Of a DNA stretch of 64,000 nt, positions 49,860-60,450 are shown piece by piece. The stretch covers positions 186,001 through 250,000 of the forward strand of contig SWDT01000030.1 in NCBI GenBank assembly GCA_009193035.1. The letters run 5' to 3'. The position numbers were made by a program, and so were the translations under genes. The notes under the pieces are model-generated. The model was not told where the DNA came from, ran no database searches, and saw only the letters and a list, made by a program, of their open reading frames with translations. This stretch comes from Halicephalobus mephisto (lineage: Eukaryota > Nematoda > Chromadorea > Rhabditida > Panagrolaimidae). Each line of letters begins with the position of its first letter. Position 1 is the stretch's first letter.

Positions 49860-50270
49860 TAAACATCATTTGTGTCAGGACCGATATTTTGGATTTTGTT
49901 AGAAAATAAATTGTAAAATAAAAATTTCCCGATCCTGACACGAATGATGCTTAAGATTTTGTAATTAAACTAGTTGGGAAATATTTTTTGCTGTGGGATC
50001 GATTTTTAGGATTTTCTTAGAAAATAAAGATAAAATAAATTATGAAATAAAAATTTCCTAGTCCTGGCACGAATGATGCCTAAGAATCTACAATTAGGAA
50101 TTGAAAAATAAACAATCGTTGTAGGACCGATATTTGGGATTTGTATAAAGAATAAAATTTTAAAAATTATAAGAAAAACTTCTCAATTCTAACAGGAGTG
50201 ATGCTTAAAGACCTGTAACTAAGCTAGTCAAAACATAAAATAAGTGTTTTTTCGCGCCGGGACCTGTACT
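49860..50270. repeat. About 115-bp units with CCTGACACGAATGATGC
   Basis: Three to four copies contain GTGTCAGGACCGATATTTTG on one side and CCGATCCTGACACGAATGAT on the other, so each unit can fold back on itself. They carry the same TCGTGTCAGGA word found elsewhere in the window. Confidence 0.75.
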
Positions 50271-51009
50271 CTTCCATTTTTGTAATTCCTTGAATTTTCA
50301 TTTTTTTAAATTTTTTCACTTCTTTATTTTTTAATTTTTTGTAATTTTAAAAATTTTTTTACTTTTTTATTTTTAATTTTTTTTGATTTTTTATTTTTAA
50401 TTTTTTTTTTGATTTTTTTACTTTTGTAATTTGTTTAATCTTTTTTTTTTCGAAGAAAAAATTGAAAAGACGGTCCCGGTGTGAACGATGATTTCTTCTT
50501 CGACCACCATCTATATTACTTGGCCTTTAACGACCTTTTCATCCAGCGAATCTCGTTGTTTGCAGTGTTCTTAAGGAGGAAGAAGCTGGCAATAAAACCA
50601 AACGCTCCCTCGATCCCCTCGATCGGCATGACTCAACAATGTCGGCAATTCCTTTTTTAAGAAACGTTCTTGTTTCTCAAGATCCCTTTTTCCAAAACAT
50701 GGAATGATAAGCAAGGCCCGATTTGACTCATCGGGATCACATAACGACCGCCGCACTGATAACAACCACTAGATTTAATCGATATCCTCCGTTAATCAAA
50801 ATCGTTCTTCTTTATCTTGAAAGTTGTTTTCAGTCAAAGTTAATCATCTTCGTTGCATCTTTCATGAGATTTCGTCATTGTCGAGCTTTTCAAAAAATGC
50901 ATTTTTTGGTTTTTCTGGATCAAAAGTATCCTAAAAACTGCACCAAACTCTCGCCGCGAAAATTCCTGAAAATTTTGCAAAACTTGATTATCTACCAATG
51001 TAGGCAGAA

Positions 51010-51560
51010 GAAGGTCCCAGAAATTAAGATCAAAACAAAGCTCACTCCTGCCGCGAAAGTCCCTGATAATCAGGATAAAGTTAACTTTTTTCTTAAATTA
51101 TTTCACACAATTGAAAACAATAAACTCTCACCGCGAAAGTTTCTGATGATCAGGATAAAGTTGGTCCTTGTTAACTGTAGAAAATAATTTTAAAAAATGA
51201 AGTTAACTCTCACCACGAAAATCCCTGATAATCAGGATAAAGTTAATTTTTAACTTTAGAGAGCAGACTAAGATGTAAAAAGCAAATTAAGGAAAGCGTA
51301 AAGTTAATTTTCGCTGCGAAAATCCCTGATGATCATAGTAAAACTGATTTTTGTTAACTGTAGGAAATAATTTTAAAAAAAGAAGTTAACTCTCATCGCG
51401 AAAATCCCTGATAATCATGATAAAGTTTATTGTTTTCAATTGTAGGAAATAATTTTAAAAAATGAAATTACTCTCACCGCGAAAATCCTTGGTAATCATG
51501 ATAAAGTTTATTGTTTTCAATTGTATGAATTAATTTTAAAAAGTTAATTCTCGCTGCGAA
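51010..51560. repeat. Tandem units of about 85 bp with CTCACCGCGAAA
   Basis: About seven units contain TCACC(G/A)CGAAAATCCCTGAT, AATCAGGATAAAGTTAA and GTAGGAAATAATTTTAAAAA. The region just to the left (50271-51009) is poly-T-rich followed by a GC-balanced unique block 50480-50880 without a convincing gene. Confidence 0.8.
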
Positions 51561-51829
51561 AATTGCTGATAACCGTGAAATAGTTGATTATTCTTAGGAA
51601 AAATGGAAATAAACGCTAAAAATAATTTAAAAAAACAAACTTAATTCTCGTCAAGAAATTTTTCAATTACTGTAATTTTTATTCATCTGACTTTAAAAGT
51701 AAAATTTAATTTGAAAAATGACCAGGATATCTTAATGAAGAAATTTTGAATTTTCGTAATTAAATTTTTTTAATATTGTTATTTTGTAAAATATATTTAT
51801 TGTAAAATAACTTTATTAAGAAATTATTT

Positions 51830-52430
51830 CATGGATAAAATTCTAAAAATCCTAAGATACAGTATAATTTATGAAAAGTAATCTTTTTAAAAATTTCAAT
51901 TTTATGTTGTTAACTTAAAATATGTATTTTTTGTAAAATGATTTTATAAAAAAAATAATTTGTTACTTTTTAGAAAAAGTAGGATACAGTATAGCTTAAA
52001 ACAAGAAGAAAATTTTTTTAAGTTTTTAAACTTTTTTTGTGTTACTATTTTACAGTGATATGTTTACTGTAAGATAATTTTATTAAGAAAGTAATTTGTT
52101 ACTTTTTAGAAAAAAAAGTAGGATACAGTATAGCCTAAAACAAGAAGACAATTTTTTTAAATTTTTAAACTTTTTTTGTGTTACTATTTTACAGTGATAT
52201 ATTTACTGTAAGATAACTTTATTACAAAAGTAATTTGTTACTTTTTAGAAAAAGTAGGATACTGTAAAACTTAGAACAAGAAGACAATTTTTTAGGTTTT
52301 TAAACTTTTTTGTGTTACTATTTTACAACAATATATTTACTGTAAGATAACTTTATTAAGAAAGTAATTTGTTACTTTTTAGAAAAAAAAGTAGGATACT
52401 GTATAGCCTGGAACAAGAAAACGGTCTTTT
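51830..52430. repeat. Tandem units of about 130 bp with TACAGTATAGC
   Basis: Four units run TTGTTACTTTTTAGAAAAA, GTAGGATACAGTATAGCC, ACAAGAAGACAATTTTTT, TGTGTTACTATTTTACAG and ATATTTACTGTAAGATAAC. Confidence 0.85.
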
Positions 52431-52439
52431 TTGCAAGTT

Positions 52440-52870
52440 TTTGGTTTTGTGTTGTCTGGTCGTGGTTAATACTAATCCTATCTGAAAACTATCGAGAGGG
52501 ATTGATGAGTTCGAAAGTATGCAGATCCCTATTTGGCCTGATTGAAACGAATCTTTTCGGGCCCCGACAGAAAAGGCAAAACAAGCTGAATGTTTTGCGA
52601 TAGCGAGACCGCGATTTGCCGAGGGTCGAGATTAGTCATCGACCGATCGAGGAAACACGAAGGATCGACTTCTGAATACGGTGGTCTTTGTCGATTCATT
52701 CCTCGGGCGCCAAGTCTGTTGTGACTCAAGCTTTCCATAAACGGCAAAAACCCAAATAACGATCAACTGGACAAAACGGTTTTCTTTGTTTCCACTGGCG
52801 CCAGATCGAGGATCGGCGAGAACCGGCGCAGGTGCGATCCTTTCATTTCGGACAATGATTGCACAAATTC
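52440..52870. promoter_or_regulatory. GC-balanced unique block in a repeat desert; possible regulatory element
   Basis: About 430 bp of non-repetitive, roughly half-GC sequence (TCGACCGATCGAGGAAACAC, GCGCCAGATCGAGGATCGGC) is sharply bounded by tandem repeats. Open frames on both strands are short and unlike protein. It could be an enhancer or an unrecognised noncoding RNA, but nothing in the sequence decides this. Confidence 0.25.
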
Positions 52871-52999
52871 TAAATAGATTTAGAATGCTTTTCAATTCTA
52901 GAATTCTAAACAAATCCAGAATTCCTTTCAAATCTGTCTTTCCAATGCGTAGTTCCAATTCTACGAAATTTTCGAAATTCACGATCCCAACGAAATCCA

Positions 53000-53400
53000 A
53001 AAATCCCCCAAATTCAAGATTCTGGATAAAGCCAAGGTTTCAAAAAATATAAAATCTTTTCAAATATAGAATTTTGGATAAAGCCAAGGTTTCAAAAAAT
53101 CCAATATTTTCTTTTAAATATAGAATTTTGAACAAATTGAGAGTTTTAATTTGATCTACATGATTTTTGAAACCCAAAAATCCCCCAAATTCAAGATTCT
53201 GGATAAAGCCAAGGTTTCAAAAATATCTAAAATCTTTTTAAATATAGAATTTTGAACAAATTGAGAGTTTTAATTTGATCTACATGATTTTTGAAACCCA
53301 AAAATCTCCCAAATTCAAGATTCTAAATAAAACCAAAGTTTCAAAAATATATAAAATCTTTTCAAATATAGAATTCTGGATAAAGCCAAGGTTTTACTTA
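53000..53400. repeat. Tandem units with GATTCTGGATAAAGCCAAGG
   Basis: Four units of about 60-110 bp combine TCCCCCAAATTCAAGATTCT, GATAAAGCCAAGGTTTCAAA and GAGAGTTTTAATTTGATCTA. To the right, 53401-54200 is AT-rich with no gene seen. Confidence 0.8.
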
Positions 53401-54214
53401 GATTTAAAATCTCTTCTAAATCCAGACCCTTAACCAGATCCAGGATATTCAATAGATCAAAAATGTCTCTCAAATTTAAAATTTTAAACAAATCTAGAAT
53501 TTCAAAAAGATTTAAACTTTTTTAAAAATTTTAATTTAAAAAAAATTCGAAATACTTTTAAAACTCAGAATATTTTTAAATTTATGATTTTAAAAATTTA
53601 GAATTTTTCTAAAATATACAATTCTAAAAAGATTTAAACTTTTTAAAAAATTTAAATTTAAAAAAAATTCGAAATACTTTTAAAATTTAGGATATTTTTA
53701 AAGATTTAGAATTTTTTTAAAATATACAATTCTAAAAAGATTTATCCTGCAATGTCATTCATTCCCTACTGTAAGTGACTCTTTCGAAAGGTCAAGAAGA
53801 AAATACGGAAGCAATCCATGGATGGCATTTGGGATCTTTTTGTCCATTATATTTAGATGAATTTAATTTTACATAAAAACTATTTTAAATGCAAAATTTA
53901 ATTTTCTAATGTCTTAAAAACTTTAAATTATTGTAAAAATTTTGAAATTTTAATTTTTATAAAAATTTAATTTTAAAAATTATTGTAAAAATTTAACTTT
54001 TGAAATTACTGTAAAATTTCGAAATTTAATTTTTGTAAAAATTTAACTTTTGAAATTACTGTAAAATTTCGAAATTTAATTTTTGTAAAAATTTCGGATG
54101 AAATCAACTTTGATCTTTTGTTATGAAATTTTTAATCCTCTTCTATGACTTTAATCCTGACAGAAACTCGAATCGAATATTCCACCAAAATCAACGAAAT
54201 TATCGTTATCTATG

Positions 54215-54350
54215 ACTTTTAAGTCGATTCCCAAATATCCAATCTCAAACGTCGATTTTTATGTTTTTGGACGATGAGGATCTTGCTTCGAAGATAACTT
54301 ATCAAAGGAAATAAAAACCAACATTCAAGACGGATATTTGGGAATTGACA
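54215..54350 (+). repeat. Dispersed element with TTCCCAAATATCC ends (copy 1)
   Basis: Begins GATTCCCAAATATCCAA and ends GGATATTTGGGAATTG, an inverted pair, with TTTTGGACGATGAGGATCTT in the middle. Related copies are at 54733-54850 (opposite strand) and 55600-55725. Confidence 0.6.
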
Positions 54351-54732
54351 GAAAAATTATAGATAACGATAACTAGATGGATGAAGTTTTGTCGAAAACT
54401 AACTACCGTAAATTTTTTCTAAATTTAAAATTTAATTTTTTTACGAAATTTAAATTTAAATATTTTTTTTTAAATTTAATTTTAAATAATTTTTTTTAAT
54501 TTAAATTTTTTTTATTTTTTTTTAAATTTAAATTTTTTTTATTTTTTTTTTAAATTTAAATATTTTTTATTTTTTTTTAATTTTAAATATTTTTTATTTT
54601 TTTTTAATTTTAAATATTTTTTTTAAATATTTGAGTTTTTTTTTATAAAAATTAAATCTTGATTAAGAAATATAATTATTTTCATTAAGATCATCTTAGT
54701 TCATCCATGTACCGTATCTAGGTTTATTTTCA
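54351..54732. other. AT-rich low-complexity DNA
   Basis: Runs of TTTTTTTTAAATTTAAATAT type from 54420 to 54650. No gene seen. Confidence 0.7.
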
Positions 54733-54850
54733 AATGTCAAATTTGTCTAAAATATCGATTTTTGTATTTTCGGATAAGCTATATCCGGAACGAGATCCTC
54801 CTCGCCAAAGACAAAGGTCAATATTTCAGACGGATTGGATATTTAAAAAT
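54733..54850 (-). repeat. Dispersed element (copy 2, inverted)
   Basis: On the minus strand it reads CCTTTGTCTTTGGCGAGGAG then GATCTCGTTCCGGATATAGC, matching copy 3 (CCTTTGTGTCGTTGGCGAGG then AGGATCTCATTCCGGA) apart from a few changes. Confidence 0.6.
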
Positions 54851-54933
54851 AATATTAAAGGTCGTAGATAACCATGTTTGGATGAATATAAACTTATTTA
54901 AAATTATTTTCATCAAAATAATTTTGGTTTATC

Positions 54934-55578
54934 CACACACAAAAAAGCGTAACTTTTGGCGGAATGAAAAGTAGAAATCGTCACTATTATGTTTTATTTT
55001 TCGTCACAAATGCCAAATATTCATAAAAATGTGACGATTGTGCCACATTTCGCAATTGTTAGAAGATCAAAAGTTTGACTTTTTTGTGTATTGGATCTGT
55101 CTTCGGATAGTGATTTTGACAGTTCCAGTAAATTTGGATAGTGACTAGGAAGCCCTAATTTGAGTTCGAAATAAACACTATCCAAAATCTCTGCCCACAA
55201 AAAAGTGTAACTTTTAGTTCAATAAAAAATAGAAATCGTCACTATTAAGTTATAATTTTCGTCATAAATGCCAAATATTCATAAAAATGTGACGATTGTG
55301 TTACATTTCGCAATTGTTAAGAAGCGAAAAGTTACGTTTTTTGTGTATTGGAGCTGTTTTGGATAGTGACTAGGAAGCCCTGATTTAAGTTCGAAATAGA
55401 CACTATCCAGTCTCTACACAAAAAAGTAACTTTTAGCTTAATAAAAAATAGAAATCGTCACTATTAAGTTATAATTTTTGTCACAAAGTTTCAACATTGA
55501 TGAAAATGTGACGATTGTGTTACATTTTTGTCAAATTTCAAAGTTGTTAGAGAACCGAAAGTTGCGCTTTTTGTGCAA
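54934..55578. mobile_element. MITE cluster of the CACAAAAAAGCGTAACTTTT family (locus 3, three units)
   Basis: Units at about 54934-55090, 55194-55344 and 55418-55578 each hold AAAAATGTGACGATTGTG between CACAAAAAAG(C/T)GTAACTTTT-like ends. Spacers have GGATAGTGACTAGGAAGCCC and ACTATCCA. This is the largest of the three clusters and is flanked by copies 2 and 3 of the TTCCCAAATATCC element. Confidence 0.75.
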
Positions 55579-55599
55579 GTACTGTTATTTTCGAATTTT

Positions 55600-55725
55600 A
55601 GGATCATTCCCAAATATCCAACTCGTCCCGAACATTGGCCTTTGTGTCGTTGGCGAGGAGGATCTCATTCCGGAGATGACTCGTCTAAACGCATCCCCTC
55701 GAGCTCAAAAAGGATATTTGCATAA
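55600..55725 (+). repeat. Dispersed element (copy 3)
   Basis: Starts CATTCCCAAATATCCAACTC and ends AAAGGATATTTGCATAAT, with GGCGAGGAGGATCTCATTCC inside. The 107-residue open frame across it (55478-55801) is not supported as a gene. Confidence 0.6.
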
Positions 55726-56194
55726 TTCGGCTCGACAGAGAGACTCTCATCTGCTTATTTTCTCGGCTCCGAAGAAGCCACTCGAAAACGAGTCTGGATA
55801 AGAGAATAGGTTATTTCAGGACACGTTTTCCTCAAAAACCTTTTTTGACTTGAACAGGTTTCGATTGCGCAAATCCGGTCCAGGAGATTAGGAATCGTGT
55901 CCTTCGTTAATTTCGTTTTTAAAGTGAAAGCAGATCAAGGCCATTTTTGGATTCAATCAATCTGGAAATACTCACTTATCTCGTTTTTTAAATCACGAAA
56001 ACGGCAAATTTGGATTCAGTCGGGTCTTGCTTGATCCCAAGGTCGCACAAGACAAATAAACCTGATCAAAAGAGGAATGACTGGTAATCGATGTTTTTCG
56101 ATCCAAAAATCGTATTCTTGTAAAAAAACAAAATTAAAACTTTTTAAATTTTTAAACACGAAAGTTAAAAATCTTTTAAAAAATCAAAATTGAA

Positions 56195-56400
56195 CTTTGG
56201 CGAAGTGCGAACGAATGCCAAAATTGAATCCTTGGCGAAATGTGAACGAATGCCAAAATTGAATCTTTGGCGAAATGTGAACGAATGCCAAATTTGAATC
56301 CTTGGCGAAATGTGAACGAGTGCCAAAATTGAATCCTTGGCGAAATGTGAACGAATGCCAAAATTGAATCTTTGGCGAAATGTGAACGAATTTATAAATT
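56195..56400. repeat. About 38-bp tandem repeat, six copies
   Basis: Unit TTGGCGAAATGTGAACGA(A/G)T plus GCCAAAATTGAATC. The minus-strand open frames across it simply translate the repeat. Confidence 0.9.
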
Positions 56401-56799
56401 TCAACTTTTATGTTGTTTTAAAAATTAAATTTGAAAAAATTCACACATTGCCAAATCTGACTTTTTGGCGAAAAGTGAACAAATAAAAATTTAAATTTAA
56501 TATTTTTTTTATTGTTTTTGTCCAATTAGACACTATCCTTGAAAAAATTTCGTTGAAATGGATGTCCCCGGAGTAAGTCTGATCTTGTTTTCCGCTTCAA
56601 TTTCCTTGTTGATTTCGTTCTTGTTCAATTTTGGTTTCTAAAATTTCATAAAATTTTTTCAAATTTTTCGAAATTTAATGAAAATTAAAAAATCGAAAAT
56701 TTTTAAATTCGTGTTAAAAAATTATTTTTAATTTCCATATTTATAAAATTAGAAGCTTTCAGAATTCACAAAAAACAAAAATGATATAAAAACTTTGAG

Positions 56800-57250
56800 A
56801 TTTTGGAAATTTTTGAATTTTCGCGTCGGGACCATTTCGTGGAATTTTTTAGAATTTCTTATTTTTCTCAATTTTGAAACTTAGAATTTATTAGAAAAGA
56901 GATTACGATATAAAATCTGAATTTTTAGAAGTTTTCGAATTTTCGTGTCGGGACCATTTCGTGAAATTTTCTGAAATTCTTTATTTTTATCAATTGAAGA
57001 ACTTCTAGAACCTATTAGAAAAGGGATTACGATATAAAATCCAAGATTTTAGAAGTTTTTGAATTTTCGCGTCGGGACCATTTCGCGAGATTTATAAAAA
57101 ATCTCGTTTTTCTCGATTTAGAAACACCTAGAACCTATTAGATATGGGATTACGATATAAAATCTGAATTTTTAGAAGTTTCCGGACTTTCGTGTCGGGA
57201 CCATTTCGCGAGATTTATAAAAAATCTCGTTTTTCTCAATTTAGAAATTT
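56800..57250. repeat. About 122-bp tandem units with CGTGTCGGGACCATTTCG
   Basis: Four units contain GAATTTTCG(C/T)GTCGGGACC, ATTTCG(T/C)G(G/A)(A/G)ATTT and GGATTACGATATAAAATC. Two to three more copies of the same unit lie at 59080-59350, near the other end of the same putative intron. Confidence 0.85.
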
Positions 57251-59079
57251 CTAAATTCTTCAAAAATAACTTCTTGTTCTCAACCAAAGATTCTAGAGAT
57301 TTTTCAAAGTAATTTCGTAACGATATTTATTTTCAATTTTTTGAATAATGACTTCTTTCCCTCAGAACTTGTTGCTGAAAAAAATCCAATCCAATTGCGC
57401 AACACGTTTCGGATTCGCTTTTCACTTTCACTCATCTTTCTTCTGGGGCCATTAACGAATTCGGCAACCGGTTTCCTGGGGTCTTCTTAGCCTCCAGATT
57501 AGGACACAGTAGATATCGAAGAAGATAGGCTTTTCTCGATTTCCTGAAGAATCACGTTTTTCGTTTTTCAATTTCCTTTTTGCTTCATTTTTGTCCAAAA
57601 ATTTTTCTCAAAGATTTTTGTTTCGAGAGAGTCCAGGTACCTCTGTCTTGGCTTGAGCCCGATGGATGAAGATGATGGATGCACGAACCGGTTCCTGTAT
57701 TCGATTTGATTCGTCTTCTTGAGAGCGCGCCTGATTCGGTCCCCGGCCTCGTGAAATCGCTCTTGGACCGCCTTCCTTGGAGCTCTCTGCCAGCCGCGCA
57801 GGAGATGGCTCATTCGATTACGCAAGGATCGCCGCCAAAATCACTTTCACTTTCGTTTTAGTCCTCGTTTTCCTTACTGTAATCTCCAAGTAGGATAACC
57901 CTCAGTCTGAACATTTCCAATAAACCGAAAATCAAAGTTACACATCCTATACGTCGTTGGATCCATCTCACGGTCTTCCACATTGAAGTTTTTATATAAA
58001 AACAACTTTATTTAAGACGTCAAAAAATCGTTATTTCATCAGATTTCGACTTTTATCTACGATTTTTTGGTTTTTATCGAAAATTAAAATTTTGTAAATT
58101 AATAATTCAAAAAACAGCCCCCACTAGGCTACTTAAAAATCACTATCCAAATAATTTTCACTTTTTTGATCTTTTTCCTTCCTACTGTAATCTCCAAATA
58201 GGATAACCCTTGGTCTAAGTATCCTAATCGACAGAAATCAAAGAATATAGATTTCATAAATCATCATATCCATCTTGTCAGATTTTTTAATGAAATTTTT
58301 ACACATCAACTAAGATGTTAAAAAATCACTAAATCTCTTATTTTACATATTTTTCTACATTTCTTTAATTTTCTAAAAAATTATAAATTAAGTTTTTTAA
58401 ATTTATTTAAATTTAATTTTTTTCAAACATAAATTTTTTATAAAATTTAAATTTTTAAAGTTTTTTAAAATTTAAAATTTTTAGTTTTTTTAAATTTCAA
58501 ATTTTTTTACTTTTTAAAATTTTAAAATTTAAAAAATTTTTTTTACTTTTTTAAATTTTATATAAAAAATAACCTTGATAACATCTCCAACGACCGTTTA
58601 ATTTCCTAATTTGTACTTTTTATCTGTTTTCGATTTTTTTAAAACAGTTATGGATTTCGTAATTTAGTACTTTAAAAAAAGAAATTATTTAATTTAAAAC
58701 TTTAAAAAAATTTAAAAAATAAAATTTTTGTAAATAAATTTTTTTAATTTTAGAAATTTAAATTTTTTTTAAATTTAAATTTTTTTAAAATTTTTTTTAT
58801 TTTTAAAAATTTTTATTTTAAATTTTCTTTATTAATTATTCTAATTGATTACTTCAGGATCACCATTAAAGTAATTTTTATCTCCATTGCTTTTCTTACT
58901 GTAATCTGCCTCGGGATACCACCACCCCAAATAGCGCAGTCCGTAGGAACTAAAGGATATACCTAATCCTCATGATATCCACTTCTTAATCTTTTTTATA
59001 AACATTAGAATTTCCGAAAATTCACTAGTAATTTAAAAACTTCAAAAAATTCCTAGATTTAAAAAATTTTCAGAATTTT
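57251..59079. other. Intron of the mini open frame: unique patches and AT-rich DNA
   Basis: GC-balanced unique stretches at 57390-57530 and 57620-57990 hold no convincing exon on either strand. Related CTTACTGTAATCTCCAA(G/A)TAGG segments occur at 57868, 58182 and, diverged, 58898. 58320-58850 is low-complexity A/T. Confidence 0.5.
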
Positions 59080-59350
59080 CGGAATTTTCGTGTCGGGACC
59101 ATTTCGTGGGATTTTCTGAAATTCTTTATTTTTATCAACTGAAGAACTTCTAGAACTTATTAGAAAAGGAATTACGATATAAAATCTGAATTTTTAGAAG
59201 TTTCCAGACTTTCGTGTCAGGACCATTTCGTGAGATTTATAAAAAATCTCGTTTTTCTCGATTTAGAAACACCTAGAACCTATTAGAAAAGGGATTACGA
59301 TATAAAATCTGAAATTTTAGAAGTTTCCGGACTTTCGTGTCGGGACCATC
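59080..59350. repeat. Second array of the CGTGTCGGGACC units
   Basis: Same unit as 56800-57250, with GAACTTATTAGAAAAGGAATTACGATATAAAATC-type spacing, ending about 80 bp before the acceptor at 59431. Confidence 0.85.
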
Positions 59351-59515
59351 CCGTGAATTCTCTAATTTCCATAATATGATTATTTTTTAGAAATGGTGAT
59401 TTGGCTAACTTGATTGTTTACGTTGTTCCAGGACATTCCCCCAGAGCCAGTTCATCCAGAAAAGAAAGATGCCCTAAAGCCAGCTGAAATTCCAGTCCTT
59501 GCAACAATTGTTTAG

Positions 59516-59799
59516 AGTTTATAAACTTTCTGACTGGTGCCCGTCACCACTTGTCAAAGTTTTTGAGGATTTGTATTCTCGAGGGGGATTTAGACAATCT
59601 TGGAAAGTGTTCCTGTTTTTATGATAAAAATCGAGGACTAAAAAGAGGCGGAGCACGCCGATTTTATTTTGCTGATCCAGGAGGAGCAAGCGAGCGCACT
59701 AAACTCGAAGCTTACAGAGGAGGGAGAAGCCGATAGATACGACTCTCTGCAAAGCCGCTCTCGCTCGCATTTGCTTTCTTTCTGATTGGACAAACCTCA
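59516..59799. other. GC-balanced unique block after the mini open frame
   Basis: Contains purine-rich GGAGGAGCAAGCGAGCGCAC and CCGCTCTCGCTCGCATTTGC. A 61-codon plus-strand frame (59551-59736) shows no similarity to kinase sequence and is not called. It may be 3' UTR or regulatory. Confidence 0.35.
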
Positions 59800-60450
59800 T
59801 ATCTAGCTTTATCGTATCCTCAGTGTGTAGTGTTTATAATTTTTCATTTTCAAACTTCTATTTTCTCCATGGAAAACAGAATTTTGAAATTTTTCGTGTT
59901 GAGACCAAATTGAGGATATCATAATTTCGATTTATATTAATTTTAAAAAAATTTATATTCAACTTTATTGTATCTTCAGTGTGTAGTGTTTATAATTTTT
60001 CATTTTCAAACTTTTATTTTCTCTATGGAAAATGGAATTTTGAAATTTTTCGTGTTGGGACCAAATTGAGGATATCATAATTATAATTTATATTAATTTT
60101 TAAAAAATTTATATTCAACTTTATCGTATCTTCAGTAAATTTTTCGTTTTCAAACTTCTATTTTCTCCATGGAAAACAGAATTTTGAAATTTTTCGTGTT
60201 AGGACCAAATTGAGGATATCATAATTTTAATTTATATTAATTTTAAAAAATTTCATATCTAGTTTTATCGTATCCTCATCACATAATGTTTATGATTTTT
60301 TTGAAATACTTTATTTTCTCTATGGAAAATAGAATTTTGAAATTTTTCGTGTTAGGACCAAATTGAAGATATCATAATTTTGATTTATATTAATTTTAAA
60401 AAATTTCATATTCAACTTTATTGTATCTTTCGTTTCCTCATGACGTGTTT
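59800..60450. repeat. About 155-bp tandem units with TTTTTCGTGTTGAGACCAAATT
   Basis: Four units have TATCGTATCCTCAGTGTGTA, CATTTTCAAACTTCTATTTT, CTCCATGGAAAACAGAATTT and AGGATATCATAATT. They share the CGTGTT(G/A)(A/G)GACCA word with the other arrays. 60451-61478 is AT-rich with scattered single copies of the word and no gene. Confidence 0.85.

Larger units (their letters stand above)
56558..59515 (+). pseudogene. Orphan adenylate-kinase-type leader: two-exon mini open frame
   Basis: ATG at 56558 opens a five-codon exon ending at a perfect donor GGA|GTAAGT (56572/56573). A good acceptor TTGTTCCAG (59431) leads to 27 codons ending at TAG 59513-59515. The 32-residue product ends DALKPAEIPVLATIV, which lines up with the AK1 leader DPLKAAKVPVFFIV at 47411-47443. 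In AK1 this is followed by the phase-1 donor G|GTGAGTTCT; here the same place reads TTTAGAGTTTAT, as if the splice site had been lost and a stop gained. No P-loop or other kinase exon is visible downstream before the dve-1 gene. It could be the relic of a duplicated AK gene, or an expressed microprotein. An acceptor TCCAATTAG precedes the ATG by about 28 nt. Confidence 0.4.

Noticed and set aside
55478..55801. 107-codon plus-strand frame
   Set aside because: It runs from the MITE cluster into the dispersed element; related copies of the element have stops, so it is not a gene.
56165..56404. Minus-strand repeat protein (HFAKDSI units)
   Set aside because: Translation of the 38-bp tandem repeat, with no splice or start context.
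59551..59736. 61-codon frame after the AK leader, considered as a kinase remnant
   Set aside because: No P-loop, DGYPR or lid motif; composition does not resemble adenylate kinase.
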